Assembly (NCBI RefSeq): GCF_002920915.1
Contig: NZ_PQVF01000002.1
Location: 370,313 to 434,312, forward strand
From: Solitalea longa
GTDB lineage: Bacteria; Bacteroidota; Bacteroidia; Sphingobacteriales; Sphingobacteriaceae
Length of the DNA: 64,000 nt
Reading direction: 5' to 3'
The notes below the pieces were generated by a model. That model did no database searches. It saw only the letters and a program-made list of their open reading frames with translations, and had not been told where the DNA came from. Every line of letters begins with the position of its first letter. Position 1 is the stretch's first letter. The position numbers and the translations under genes were made by a program. This document shows positions 45,481-57,100 of this stretch, one piece after another.

Positions 45481-47196
45481 AAATGCTATGTCAGTGATCT
45501 TACCAAAACCTGAGTACGAATCAATTTTTTGATTGATATCTCCTGCAGTAGTTCCGGTTGAAACCAAACTATAGAAATATACATTATTACCCCCTCCACT
45601 TGCGGTTTCATCAGTTGCAACTACTAACACTTTACCATCAGGAACTGAAGCAATAAGGTTCGCAGGTTTGTAACCTGATTTAAACACTTTCATTGCTTTA
45701 ATAACCGTTCCTTCAGGATAAGATATTTGAGCAACAGCTGTTGAAGCGTTCTGCGGAGTTTTTAAACTACAAGTGTAAATTTTATTGTTGCTTGCATAAT
45801 AAAACTTACCACCAGGTACTGTCAAAAAGGTTGGAACAGCAAATAATGTTGCCGAATTAATATCCGGGCATTTACCAACGGCATCAACTAAATTATAACG
45901 CCCTGTTGTAGCCGTATTAACATAACCTCCTACATATTGACGGGGAAATTGAACCACGTAAGTATTGCTGTTAGCATCATTTCTGAAAACACAATTCCAG
46001 TAAGGAGTAGCTGATGAAGTCATAACCTGTGCATTGTCGGCAGCAATTAAATTATCCTTCATGTTATTCATGTCATAACCCGAACCTGTAGCAGGATCTA
46101 AAGCAGCTTTTGCCTTTGTTTTATTTGCATCATCACCCGTAACCGAATAATCAACAAAATGCTTATTTGGAATATCGTCTTCAGTTACGAGAGAAGTTCT
46201 TCTAACTTTTCCATCGTTAAGTGTCATTAACAAGAAACAACGATGCACTTTATCATACAAGGTGACATAGTTGTCACTTGAATAGGATGAAATCACAAAA
46301 GGACTTAAGGTAAAAGAGCCTACAAATGGAGGATTGAAATAAAACGGCTGCGTACCAATAGTGGTTAAACCTACCTGACGAGCAGAAATTTGACCATTAT
46401 TAATCACATATTCATAGCCGGTACCTGAAGATGTAAAATTCCCATTTGACTCCATGTGAACTAAACCAGGCTTTTGAGCATACCAGTTTTCTGCTTTAAC
46501 AGAGTCCATGAAATCATAGGATCTTACCTCTACACCACCATTTGGATGGAATATGGAAATTTTCTGTGCCTTGGTGGCATCCTGATGATTTACTACATTT
46601 ATCGAATACGCTCCAAGAGGTAATTTCTGAAGATTAGTGATAGAATAAACATTCTCATAGATTGCTCCATGAGTTGAACCATCTCTGCTTGCAATAATAG
46701 AAACATCAGATCCATCTGCAAATTCTTGCAAAACCAGCCAACCTTCACTACCCCATTTTCCGGTTACATTTAAAGCAAATCGTTTGTAAAACGAAACGCC
46801 TGTACTTTTATCTGTAACTCTAACAATTAAATTGTATAAGTTGGGTGATAAGGAGATCTTTTTGCTCAATACGGCTGACGTTCCTAATACGTATTGATTG
46901 GGATTTGATCCGGCTTGAGCATATTGTGTAACCAACCATTGATAGTCAAAATTCTCCGCGTTTCCTAAAGATTGATCGACCTTCAATTTTACTGTTAAAA
47001 CATCGCTTGGTTTTACGATAATTGAATCGGGAGTAACAAAAACCGCAGGATCAGCTTCAGACATGTCCGTTGTGATATTAAGAGAGTTGATATCCTTATA
47101 ATCGTATGCTCCTAAATCTTTATAGCAACCTGTAAAAGCAGCAGCTGAGATAACTGTGCCCAAGAAAATACCTAAAACTTTTTTCATCTGTTTCAT
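45460..47196 (-). CDS. PKD-like family lipoprotein, uptake locus 2
   Basis: 578 residues, lipobox AAAFTGC. It opens YKDLGAYDYKDINSLNI, matching the locus 1 paralog (QKDIGNYDYNSINKVEF). A PKD/Ig-like domain about 60-145 (VLTVKLKVDQSLGNAENFDYQW, YNLIVRVTDKSTGVSFYKRF as seen) is followed by propeller-like repeats with GKFYYASNNKIYTCSL and a final SYSGFGKITDIAF. Probably surface-exposed and substrate-binding. It is the last gene of the SusCDCD block; its stop codon sits inside the terminator hairpin. Start may be Met1 or Met4. Confidence 0.8.
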   Translation of the reverse strand: MKQMKKVLGIFLGTVISAAAFTGCYKDLGAYDYKDINSLNITTDMSEADPAVFVTPDSIIVKPSDVLTVKLKVDQSLGNAENFDYQWLVTQYAQAGSNPNQYVLGTSAVLSKKISLSPNLYNLIVRVTDKSTGVSFYKRFALNVTGKWGSEGWLVLQEFADGSDVSIIASRDGSTHGAIYENVYSITNLQKLPLGAYSINVVNHQDATKAQKISIFHPNGGVEVRSYDFMDSVKAENWYAQKPGLVHMESNGNFTSSGTGYEYVINNGQISARQVGLTTIGTQPFYFNPPFVGSFTLSPFVISSYSSDNYVTLYDKVHRCFLLMTLNDGKVRRTSLVTEDDIPNKHFVDYSVTGDDANKTKAKAALDPATGSGYDMNNMKDNLIAADNAQVMTSSATPYWNCVFRNDANSNTYVVQFPRQYVGGYVNTATTGRYNLVDAVGKCPDINSATLFAVPTFLTVPGGKFYYASNNKIYTCSLKTPQNASTAVAQISYPEGTVIKAMKVFKSGYKPANLIASVPDGKVLVVATDETASGGGNNVYFYSLVSTGTTAGDINQKIDSYSGFGKITDIAFKKAIGQ

Positions 47197-47227
47197 TTTA
47201 TTTTAGTTTTCAAATGAATCTACTTTA

Positions 47228-48019
47228 TTAATAAGCGTACTTGGCATCACCAACCCTAACCGTATCATTGTTGTGATCAGGATCTAGCAACACATCACCT
47301 TTCCCCCCATTATAATTGCCCGGATAGTTAGTCTTAATGTAATTTTTAACACGGGTTATATAAGAATTGTAAACAATTGGATATCCATTCGCAAACCTAT
47401 TTCCCGGGAATTCGGTTATCGTTGTACCGGTGGTTTCATCATACAAAGCATCTAAAATTACTTTGTATTTGGTAGGGGTCCAGGTTCCGAAATTGTCTTT
47501 ATATCCCGCCCAATTGGTGGTTATTGTAGCATTTAAATCACCCCAATTTGCAGGCTCTTGCATATAAGCAATTTTGATTTTTACTTTTTGGCTTGCCGTA
47601 ATGGCTTCACCCGGAAAACCCGCATTTGGTTTTATTTTTACATAAAATGAAAGCGTATTGGTTTCCAGATCAGGCGTACGATAAACTACTACCGGAACTG
47701 TTCCTGTATAGGAATTAGCTTTTACCATTGCGTCCACCGGTAATTTAAACTCTTTACCTTCTAGAGCAGCATTGGTTTCAGGGCTTACAACTTCAAGAGT
47801 AATGGGTCTGTCTTGAGCTGAGGAAAGGCCTAATACCTTTACCGGTATCTGAATTGTATCATACGTTTTCTTCGGATATTTGGCAAAAGAGTAAATAATA
47901 CTGTCACCACTTCCGAAATAAAGACCATCAGATTCTGAGTAAAGAGCCGGGTCTTTTGCACAACCTATAATAGAAAGTGCCGCTAAAAAGACAAATATGT
48001 ATTGAACTTTAAGTTTCAT
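47228..48019 (-). CDS. DUF4843 family lipoprotein, uptake locus 2
   Basis: 263 residues, lipobox ALSIIGC. The mature N-terminus DPALYSESDGLYFGSGDSIIYSF matches the DUF4843 opening, with beta-sandwich-like stretches after it (TYDTIQIPVKVLGLSSAQDRPITLEV). It is equivalent in position to gene 4379-5125 in locus 1: after SusD and before the PKD-like gene. Function unknown; a surface accessory of the SusCD complex is likely. Confidence 0.8.
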   Translation of the reverse strand: MKLKVQYIFVFLAALSIIGCAKDPALYSESDGLYFGSGDSIIYSFAKYPKKTYDTIQIPVKVLGLSSAQDRPITLEVVSPETNAALEGKEFKLPVDAMVKANSYTGTVPVVVYRTPDLETNTLSFYVKIKPNAGFPGEAITASQKVKIKIAYMQEPANWGDLNATITTNWAGYKDNFGTWTPTKYKVILDALYDETTGTTITEFPGNRFANGYPIVYNSYITRVKNYIKTNYPGNYNGGKGDVLLDPDHNNDTVRVGDAKYAY

Positions 48020-48044
48020 GATTTGAATAGTTAATTAAGCATGC

Positions 48045-49559
48045 TTAACGATTGAATTCATTCTCTTTATCAGGAATTGGAAAAACATACGCTGTTTCAG
48101 GAACGGTAACAACTGCGGTTGTACCCGACGCCGCCTTCAAATCCAAATTCAATCGTTTATAATAAAAGAATGTTTGTCCTTCTTGAATAAATTCTTTTTG
48201 ATGCTCTTTGGTAATTTCAGTTGTAAGTGTAGCTGAATTAGTAATATTCGTCAGGTCGGCTAACCCACGAGCTCTTCTCACACTATTCAAATAAATCAAA
48301 CCATTGGCAATGTCTCCATTCCTATTCGCACATTCTGCAGCTATATAATACATTTCAGAGATCCTAAGCACAGGAACATTTGACTGCAACATACCATACT
48401 GCTCTGGAGAGGTATCAAAAGTGTATTTAGTAAGTCGTTCATAACTATTATTGTTATTATTCTTTTCGAACCAGGTTAATCTCCAGTCTACACCTGTTGG
48501 TGCTTGGCCACCGTAAAGAGTGGTTTGGTTAGCCAGAGGGAATCGAAGTGATACACCCGAACTAATTGAAAACAACTCATCACTATAATTCCTCAAATTG
48601 TTACAATACACACTGAAAAGTAATTCCTGAGAAAACATCCGATCTCTGGTTGCACTGCTGGCACTATTTACATTATTAGTGATCAAAGGAAACTTATTGC
48701 TTCCAATTACTTCGTGCGCATATTTTTCTGCATTAGCATAATCTCCTTTATACATATACACCCTGGCCAACAATGCTTTTGTTGCCCAATAATTAAGGTG
48801 ATTTTGCGTAAATCCATTAAACAGATCTAAAGAAACTTTATTAAGTGCAGTTGTATCAGTTTGTGCCAATAAAACCGTTGCCTTTTTCAGATCAGAAATG
48901 CAGGAGTCTAATGCTACATTTAATGGCACAAATGGTGTTGATACTGCACTAAAAGTAGTAACGTAAGGAATTGCCTTATCATTTAAACCCGTAACTGGGT
49001 TTTGTCCATATAAGCGCGCTAAATCGAAGTGGAAAAGAGCACGTAATGCATAGGCTTCCCCTTTAACTCTTTGATATCTGTCGAGAGAAAAAACAGCTCT
49101 TTTAGCATCGATATGCGACAGTAGATTGTTGACATTGGCAATATTATTATACATGCCACCCCAAATACCATCAATCTCTCTTCTTACCACTGTAGACATG
49201 TAATCATACTTAGCCGCATTTGCATACAATCCATCTTTACCGGAAAATGTTGAGGCTGCAGGATAATTATTTGCTACTGTAGATACCAAGCCCATTGTTA
49301 GATCGGTGGTATACAAGCCAGATGGTCCACCATTAGTAGGTTTATCCATTCCAACATAAATACCTGTTAGCGCGTCTATAAAACCTTGTTCATCAGTAAA
49401 TAATTTATCCTGAGGAACTTTATCTTTTACAGGCAACTCTAAGAATTTCTCACATCCACTAAGTGAAACTAGCATGGTGAAAGACAAGAGAATACATCCT
49501 AACGCTACAAAAGCGGATGCCTTATTTTTTTGCTTAGTTAATTGAGTCATTTTCAACAT
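48045..49559 (-). CDS. SusD/RagB family lipoprotein, locus 2 (second pair)
   Basis: 504 residues; lipobox SLSGC after an extended n-region (Met1 or Met4 start). Standard SusD features: FLELPVKDKVPQDKLFTDEQGF, EAYALRALFHFDLARLYGQ, ISEMYYIAAEC, YLNSVRRARG and KEFIQEGQTFFYYKR. Its ATG lies 3 nt after the stop codon of the susC gene 49563-52745, so the pair is translationally coupled. It captures substrate as the lid of that SusC. Confidence 0.95.
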   Translation of the reverse strand: MLKMTQLTKQKNKASAFVALGCILLSFTMLVSLSGCEKFLELPVKDKVPQDKLFTDEQGFIDALTGIYVGMDKPTNGGPSGLYTTDLTMGLVSTVANNYPAASTFSGKDGLYANAAKYDYMSTVVRREIDGIWGGMYNNIANVNNLLSHIDAKRAVFSLDRYQRVKGEAYALRALFHFDLARLYGQNPVTGLNDKAIPYVTTFSAVSTPFVPLNVALDSCISDLKKATVLLAQTDTTALNKVSLDLFNGFTQNHLNYWATKALLARVYMYKGDYANAEKYAHEVIGSNKFPLITNNVNSASSATRDRMFSQELLFSVYCNNLRNYSDELFSISSGVSLRFPLANQTTLYGGQAPTGVDWRLTWFEKNNNNNSYERLTKYTFDTSPEQYGMLQSNVPVLRISEMYYIAAECANRNGDIANGLIYLNSVRRARGLADLTNITNSATLTTEITKEHQKEFIQEGQTFFYYKRLNLDLKAASGTTAVVTVPETAYVFPIPDKENEFNR

Positions 49560-49562
49560 GGC

Positions 49563-52500
49563 TTAGAAATTTGTAGATAAACCAAAACTTAAACTTCTTG
49601 CAAACGGATAACTTGTACCGCGTTCAGTTTTAATAGTTCCAAAATGTGCCAAATTATTTTGGGTGATCATTAGACGAGGCGCAGATAAGTGCGCTGCTTT
49701 AACCCATTTTAAGGTTGAAGGGAAATTATAACCAATGGTTAAACTCGCCAGATCTACGTAACTATCTTCCATAACAAAGCGTGAGGTTGCTTTGGTTGTT
49801 TGTAAACCATTCGTTCCATCTGAAACAAGAGATTTAAATGAACTAATGTCACCTGGTTGTTTCCAACGCTCGGTTAACACCCTTGAATCTGCATTTCCAA
49901 GTGCTAAGTTTACATTCTCCACTTTATCCACCAAGGTTTGGTTATACATATAACCGCCATATTGGTAGGTTAAATTAAGGTTGAGCACAAAGTTCTTGTA
50001 ATTTAGATTGGATGAGAAAGCACCTTTAAATTTAGGAGTAGCATCGGCTATCGCTCGCTTATCATTTGCATCCCACTCAAAAGTATGGCTTCCATCAAGC
50101 TTAACGAATACCTCTTTACCAGTAGCCGGATCAATACCTAATGAAGGTACCGCCCAAATTCGGCTGGTAGATTCACCAACTACAAAACGAGGAAGTGGCG
50201 AAGATTGATATCTTGTATTAGTCGGGTCATTTGGATCAGAGTCAAGGTTATTTTTCTTATTAATAGCCTCTACTGCTGGAGATAATCTGGTAATTATATT
50301 TTTATAGTGACCAGTGTTGAAACCAACAGTCCAGAAGATATTACGTTGCGGGTCTTTAATAACATTAGCACTAATACCCAATTCGAAACCTTCGTTTTTA
50401 GTAGCTCCTAAATTATCCTGATAAGTAATAAAACCTGTAGAAGGGGCAATTTCCAAAGGCAGGATCAGGTTGTTAGTAACTTCGTTGTAATACTCTGCTG
50501 AAACATTAATTCTATTTTTAAACATCCCTAACATTAACGCAACATTCGTTTTCAGCGTTTTTTGGAATTCCAAATCAGGATTTGCAAAAGAAGTAGTTAC
50601 GGTACCCATCAATAAACGATAGTTGTTAACTAACTTATACTGATACACTTGTTGAGACATATCAGAAGAGAAGTTTTGATTACCTGTGGTACCCATACTG
50701 GCTCTTAATTTAGCCGATTGGATGACATCATTAGGTTTAAAAAATTTCTCGTTTGTAATGTTCCAGGATAAACCTGCCGCATAAAAAGGCGACATTTTAC
50801 TATTTGAACCAAACTGAGAGGAACCACTTTGGTTAGCGGTAAACTCTGCCGTATAACGATCAGCAAAATTGTAGCTTATGCTACCAAAGTTTGAAACATT
50901 TCTGGTAAGGTTGACGGTTGCTGATGGTTTAGTTGAAGTTAAACCATAACCATTCGCCAAACCCATTTCATCTAAATAATCATTAGGCACACCTAATACC
51001 TTTATCTGCGTACTGCTACTTTCAGTCTTCTGTAACTGCCCTCCTACTGCTGCCAATAAGGTACTTCTACCGAAACTTAATCGATAATTTAAACCAATTT
51101 TACCATCAATAGCATTGTTATTACCTTTCAACTGAGAATAAGAACCTAAGTCCATCATAGAAGAAGTAACAGAACTTGCAAAAGAAGTATGATCAGCCGG
51201 CAAAAAAGTTTGAGCATAAGGTGAATTACCTTGCCATCCTAAACTACCCGTAAGTTTTAAATCATCAGTAAGAGACACTTCTACGTTTGTCTTATTACTC
51301 ATGCTTAAACTAGAGTTATAATCAGAAACATTTAAAGTTGAATTATACGATGGGTTTAGAAATGCAAGACTACCCGGAGCACTTATAGCAAATCCCAAAT
51401 CACCAGAACTCGGCTCTAAAACTTTAATTGGATTTCCTGAATCGTCATTATTTTTAAAGAATGGAAACTGTGATGAATAACTGTTAAAAGAACCCCAAGG
51501 AGAGTTATTACCTTTAACATATCCTACGCTGGTGTTGTTATTAACTTTAACTCTACCCCCTACATATCCAATATTATAGGATAAAGCATATCTATCTCTA
51601 CCCGAGTCTTTCATTACTCCTTCACTATTGTTATAATTCAAAGAGAAAGAATATCTGAATTGACTTCCACCACCTGCTAATTGCAAGCTATGATTTAAAC
51701 CATAGCCAACTTGCAATGGTTGAGATAGCCAGTAGGTATTTACCCCACTTTTAACCTGGGCTAAACGGTAATCATACCATTGTTTCTTTGCAATGTCATT
51801 ATATTGATTTTTATCGCTATAAACACCTGCTATTCTTTGTGCCTCCAATAAGCCCGCTGCATCTAATAAATGATAAGATGAAAGGTCAGGTAATTCGGTG
51901 CTGGCATTTACCGAATAGGTAACGCGTAGTTTGCCCATAGCTGGTTGTTTGGTATCAACCACAATAACACCATTAGCAGCTTTTGATCCATAAGCTACAG
52001 TTGCAGCAGCATCCTTTAAAACAGTGATATTGGCAATTAAACTAATATCCATATCATAAAGTGCCTGCAAAGTAGTTTCAAAGCCATCCATTATAATCAA
52101 TGGCTGGTTCGGATTGGATAAATAGCTTGCTGCAAAATCTCCATTTGAAACCGGGTTAGCACCACTGGTATTAGTTGTTAAAGGAAGGTTGTTTGCCCCA
52201 CGTACCTGTAGATTTGGCAACTGGTTAGGATCGCTACCAAATTGGTTATTGGGCGTAATTCTAACAGAAGGATCAACAACTGATAAGGCCTGAAGCACAT
52301 TCTTCGGGTTAACAACCTTTAACTCTTCTCCTGTATAGGATTTGGCTGAACCTGTGAAGTTACCTACCGGACGTTTATATAAACCGGTGTTTACGGTTAC
52401 TTCTTTAAGCGTAACAATGTTATTTCTTAACACAAAGTTCGCAGTTGTTTGGCCTGATTTTAAAACAATCACCTCGTTTTTATAACCAATAAACGTAACC

Positions 52501-52745
52501 TGTAAAGAAGCTCCAGGCGCTACGTTCTTTAACTCATAGGTACCATTCTTTGTAACAACGGTTACATTATTAGTCCCTACTTGTTTTACTGTGGCTCCTG
52601 CCAAAGGTTCTCCTACATCACCCTTCACGGTACCACGTATCACTACGTTCTGTGCAAAAAGAATTGTTGCACAAAAGTTTAGAAGAAGAAGTAAAAGCAC
52701 TCCTTTACCGCCAATTCTTTTTAATAGTATATTATTGCTACTCAT
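49563..52745 (-). CDS. SusC/RagA TonB-dependent transporter, locus 2 (second pair)
   Basis: 1060 residues, signal peptide about 14-31 (ends LFAQ). Carboxypeptidase-regulatory-like domain about 33-110 (IRGTVKGDVGEPLAGATVKQ, YELKNVAPGASLQVTFIGYK), then the plug with GDFAASYLSNPNQP, IMDGFETTLQALYDMDI and LKDAAATVAYG, and the barrel ending SLSFGLSTNF. No STN domain, so it is not regulated through FecR. 35 nt after the upstream SusD gene (52781-54154). The LDGFETTLQ-type plug motif is shared by the three SusC proteins of the window, indicating one subfamily. Confidence 0.95.
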   Translation of the reverse strand: MSSNNILLKRIGGKGVLLLLLLNFCATILFAQNVVIRGTVKGDVGEPLAGATVKQVGTNNVTVVTKNGTYELKNVAPGASLQVTFIGYKNEVIVLKSGQTTANFVLRNNIVTLKEVTVNTGLYKRPVGNFTGSAKSYTGEELKVVNPKNVLQALSVVDPSVRITPNNQFGSDPNQLPNLQVRGANNLPLTTNTSGANPVSNGDFAASYLSNPNQPLIIMDGFETTLQALYDMDISLIANITVLKDAAATVAYGSKAANGVIVVDTKQPAMGKLRVTYSVNASTELPDLSSYHLLDAAGLLEAQRIAGVYSDKNQYNDIAKKQWYDYRLAQVKSGVNTYWLSQPLQVGYGLNHSLQLAGGGSQFRYSFSLNYNNSEGVMKDSGRDRYALSYNIGYVGGRVKVNNNTSVGYVKGNNSPWGSFNSYSSQFPFFKNNDDSGNPIKVLEPSSGDLGFAISAPGSLAFLNPSYNSTLNVSDYNSSLSMSNKTNVEVSLTDDLKLTGSLGWQGNSPYAQTFLPADHTSFASSVTSSMMDLGSYSQLKGNNNAIDGKIGLNYRLSFGRSTLLAAVGGQLQKTESSSTQIKVLGVPNDYLDEMGLANGYGLTSTKPSATVNLTRNVSNFGSISYNFADRYTAEFTANQSGSSQFGSNSKMSPFYAAGLSWNITNEKFFKPNDVIQSAKLRASMGTTGNQNFSSDMSQQVYQYKLVNNYRLLMGTVTTSFANPDLEFQKTLKTNVALMLGMFKNRINVSAEYYNEVTNNLILPLEIAPSTGFITYQDNLGATKNEGFELGISANVIKDPQRNIFWTVGFNTGHYKNIITRLSPAVEAINKKNNLDSDPNDPTNTRYQSSPLPRFVVGESTSRIWAVPSLGIDPATGKEVFVKLDGSHTFEWDANDKRAIADATPKFKGAFSSNLNYKNFVLNLNLTYQYGGYMYNQTLVDKVENVNLALGNADSRVLTERWKQPGDISSFKSLVSDGTNGLQTTKATSRFVMEDSYVDLASLTIGYNFPSTLKWVKAAHLSAPRLMITQNNLAHFGTIKTERGTSYPFARSLSFGLSTNF

Positions 52746-52780
52746 AATCGTTTTGCAATTAATTTTTTATTCTTCAACAA

Positions 52781-54154
52781 CTATTCAGGCTTTACGAACG
52801 TATAAGTTGCATTTGGCACAACTGCTACCAGGCCTAACGGTGGTTTTTCAACATTATTAGTATAAAATGGCAAGCTTGTAAATGCGGTATTGTTACGCTT
52901 GTAGTAGAAAAACACTTGCCCTTCTCCAACAAATTCCTTTCTGTACTCATTCAGAATTTCAGTTGAAAGAGCTGCTGCATCAGTAACAGTAGCAGGAGTT
53001 AAATCGACAATAATACCTCTTGCTTTTCTAACCGTATTTAAATACCCTAAAGCTGTTGGTATATCATCAGTACATTCAGCCGCGATGTAATACATCTCCG
53101 TTAAACGGATCATTGGAAACACATTTGCTGATGATTGTGCAAGTTTTGCAGGAATGATACCACCAGTTTTGGTTGCATCATCCAAGGTTATAGAAAAGGC
53201 TTTACGATAATCAGTAGTAGTAGCACCATACAAAGCACTTTGAGCCGAAACGGACGTGCCTATCAATGCAGGTGATCCAAATACGCTTTTACGCAGTGCA
53301 TAGAAGTTAAGACCAAAAACATTCAGCTTAAACAAGCTCTCGTTTGCAAAAAGTAAATCTGCTTTAGTGGTTGATAATGAAATTTTCGGGTTGTTAATAA
53401 CAGCTGATGCATATTCACTAGCTTTAGTTTTATCACCTTTATAAAGGTATAAACGGGCCATTAAGCCTTTTACTGCCCAGCTATTAACTTGAGATGTAGC
53501 TAAACTATTATCATCCAGCAGTCTGTCAGCCTCAGCTAAATCAGCTATGCATTGATCAAAAACTTGCCCAACGGTGCTTACCGGTGTTGCCTTATAATCA
53601 TTTACAGTTACATAGGGAATTGCAGCATTTGTAAAGCCTTCGAGTGCGGGAGCCGGAGCAAACAATCGAAGTAAATCAAAATGTAAATAGGCTCTTAATG
53701 CTAATGCCTCGCCTTTAACCGTATTATAATTATCTCCGGTGAAGATGGATTGTTTGTTATCAATATTTGCCAATACGTTATTCACGTTAGCAATTGCGCT
53801 ATACATTTTATTCCAAACATCAGCCGAATAACCTTTAATAGAAGCATCATTTAAGTTAAGGGTTGCTGCTTGATAATAGGTATAGCCTACTTTTTTAAGA
53901 CTAACGCTATCATAGCTTCTACCAGCTAATGAAAGAGCCCCCATGGTTAAATCTCTGCCGTAAAGAGATGGTGCTCCCATTTGAAGATACACCCCATTAA
54001 GTACCTCGCGAAAGCCTTTCTCAGTAGAAAAGATCTTCGATTCATCCACTTCCAATGGTTGCGGAGTATCATCCGTCCATTTTTGGCAGGCTGTGGTGCC
54101 AAGCAAGACAAACAATCCTGCTATAGCTAATATTTTCTTTTTCACGATTTGCAT
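52781..54154 (-). CDS. SusD/RagB family lipoprotein, locus 2 (first pair)
   Basis: 457 residues, lipobox LLGTTAC. SusD features: PLEVDESKIFSTEKGFREVLNGVYLQMG, EALALRAYLHFDLLRLFAP, LTEMYYIAAEC, YLNTVRKARG and KEFVGEGQVFFYYKR. It follows the first susC gene by 18 nt and forms the first of two tandem SusCD pairs. Confidence 0.95.
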   Translation of the reverse strand: MQIVKKKILAIAGLFVLLGTTACQKWTDDTPQPLEVDESKIFSTEKGFREVLNGVYLQMGAPSLYGRDLTMGALSLAGRSYDSVSLKKVGYTYYQAATLNLNDASIKGYSADVWNKMYSAIANVNNVLANIDNKQSIFTGDNYNTVKGEALALRAYLHFDLLRLFAPAPALEGFTNAAIPYVTVNDYKATPVSTVGQVFDQCIADLAEADRLLDDNSLATSQVNSWAVKGLMARLYLYKGDKTKASEYASAVINNPKISLSTTKADLLFANESLFKLNVFGLNFYALRKSVFGSPALIGTSVSAQSALYGATTTDYRKAFSITLDDATKTGGIIPAKLAQSSANVFPMIRLTEMYYIAAECTDDIPTALGYLNTVRKARGIIVDLTPATVTDAAALSTEILNEYRKEFVGEGQVFFYYKRNNTAFTSLPFYTNNVEKPPLGLVAVVPNATYTFVKPE

Positions 54155-54172
54155 AAAACTCGGTTTAGGTGA

Positions 54173-57100
54173 TTAAAAGTTTGCATTTAACGTAAAGGTG
54201 TAATTGCGTTGGAAAGGATAATAAATACCGCGTTCCATATTAGCACCGCCCCATTCAAAAGCATCGTTAACTATAAATTTGAAGCCCATGCTTTGAGCCT
54301 TGAGTTTTTCAGCAATTGATTTAGGCATTGCATAACCAATCATCATGGATGCGCACTGAATTTTATCATCATTTTCAACAAAACGAGTTGTGGCATAAGT
54401 TGGTGAAGTAGCAATACCATTTACAGAAAGAGCCTTGTAAAGCGGGTTGCTCATGTCTTGCTGCCAACGCTGAGCTGAAGCTGCTCTGCTGTCAACATTG
54501 AACGCAATGTTTGCATTTTCAACACGGTCGGCCAGCGTTTGGTTATATACCTTTGCACCTAACTGATAGTCGAAATACATTCCTAACGAAAACTGTCTGA
54601 AAGTAACATCAGTACCAAATGAACCCTGCCATTTAGGAGTTAAATTACCGGCAAATACTTTATCATCAGCATTCCATAATCCATCTTTCGATATGAAAAT
54701 TTCATTGCCAGTTTCAGGATCAATACCTGCTGAGCGAACTGCCCAAATTGCAGAAGGAGAATATCCTACTTTATATTGTGATTGTAGTTGCTCTTGATGA
54801 GAAGCTGTATTAGAGTTCGCATTTACCTGCTCAATAAATGGAGCTATAGAAGTAATCTTGTCTGTATTATGAAGACTGTTCAGCATCACATTCCAACTCA
54901 AATTATTTCTCTGCGATCTATAAACAGTTCCTGCTATACCAAATTCAAAACCCTTGTTTTCAATTCCTGCATAATTATCATAGTATGAATAACTTTGATA
55001 ACCTGTTGACGAAGCTGAAAGTGTTGGCATTATGATATTAGAAGACTTTTGCTGGTAAACATTGAAGTTTAGCGCTAACCTGTTATTAAATAATGCTGCA
55101 TCAATTCCAGCATCTTGCTTATAAGTTTGAGGAGCTTTTAAGTTTTTATTACCGTAAGCGATTAAATACGCTCCCAATCCCTGACCGATTGTGCTACTAT
55201 TACTTGTGCCTGGTACATATTGTTGGTTAGTATAATAATCATAAGCTGTTCTATCTAAATAAGATAAAAAGTTTTGATTACCGGTAATGCCTAAGCTTCC
55301 TTTAACTTTTAACTGATTGATCCAACTTACATTCTTTAAGAAGCTCTCATTTTGAACATTCCATGATAAACCAACAGCACCGAACTTTGACGCACTGCTT
55401 AAACCTGAATAGTTATCCAGTGCCCCTGATAGATCAATTTGATAACGTTTATCATAACTGTAGGAAGCATTGCCAAAAGTAGAAGCATAACGAGTTACAA
55501 TTTTACTACTTACAGGCTTTTCGCCTTTGTACGCCGTTCCATAAGAAATATCGGCTAACCGGTCAATGGCAAAACCACTTACCGAAATTAACTCAGATTC
55601 ACTAGAGGCTTGAGAGATGTTCTCACCAAAACTTGCCGAGATCTCATGTTTACCTAAATTCTTTTGGTATTGTAAATTAGCCCCACCCTGAACATCAAGG
55701 AATGAATTTGCTGTATAATCATATCTACCTCTGCTTAAAATATTGGCAGCAGTTATATTATCAAAGCTTGTATGACTCGGAGGTAAAAAATAATTTAATT
55801 CATCAGATTGCTTAGTAATACTTGCAATCCCATTTAATTGGAATCCAGCCCCTAAGAGTAAACTTAAATTGGTTTGGTTATTATATCTTGCATATTTAGC
55901 ATTATCTGTTGTTGCTAAAGTTGAATTATATGCAGGGTTTAAATAAACATCCCCTTCAAGATACCTTTGAAATTTGCCGGTGTTTAAATCATATGGGTTC
56001 CAGTATGGATTCAGCTTCGTATAGTCACTAAATTTTCCGTATGGGGAGTTTGAGGCATCAGAGCCCAGATAACTAAACTTATTGCTAAAAGAGAAACCAC
56101 CCAAATTACCGCCAAAATCAGTACTTAAGTCTAAATTCTTTCTGTTTGAACCCTTCATAGTTCCTTGAATATCATTGTAAGATGCAGTTACACCATAAAA
56201 AATATTCTCAGTTCCGGTACTTACAGCAATGGAATGTTTTAGCCCTAAGCCATTTTGTAAAGGAATTTGCAACCAGTTAGTGTTATTGCCTTTATTATAA
56301 ACTTGATCATATCTTTTTTGGTAAACAGCATCTGAAGTTGAAGGATATAAACCTGCGGCGTTTTCCAGTTCAAATTTTTGTTTCGCATTTAAACTATTAA
56401 AGGAAGAAATATCAGCTTTGGAACCTTGCACTTGCTCACTAAACGAAATATTTAGACCACCTTTAGGTTTTGAGGTTTGTATAGCAATAACGCCATTACC
56501 GCCTCTCAATCCAAAGCTGGCTGTGGATACCGCATCTTGCAAAACTGTAACACTTTGAATTCGGTTTAAATCAATGTCCATTGCAGTTTGCAGTGTTACC
56601 TGAACACCGTCCAATAAAATAATTGGACTGCTATTGGAAGTCACATTTGAAGCAACATAGTCAGATGCAGAAGGATTCTTTTGAACACCTGAACCTGCAT
56701 TTTTAGAGCTAGCAAGGGTGGTTGCATAAGGTAAATTATTTGCACCACGCAATCTGATTTCAGGAAGTGAATTTGGGTTACTTCCATTATTGTTGCTATA
56801 GGTAACTGTTAACGAAGGAACATAATACTTTAAAGCATCAATAAAGCTGATGGAATTAACTTTTCGAAGATCATTTCCTTTAACTGTAACAGTTGAACCA
56901 GAGAATAATGGACTAACTGATTTAGACTGACCTGTGCTAATAAGAAATCCCTCAGATTCGTTAAGCGATACCATTGCGATCGAAACAGTTTCAGAAGTAA
57001 CATATTTAGCTACCCTCCGAAAACCAGGCTTATATAAAACAAGATTTCGACTTGAATTATTTTCGAACACCACCTGTCCATTAGTAGTAAATTTTGACTC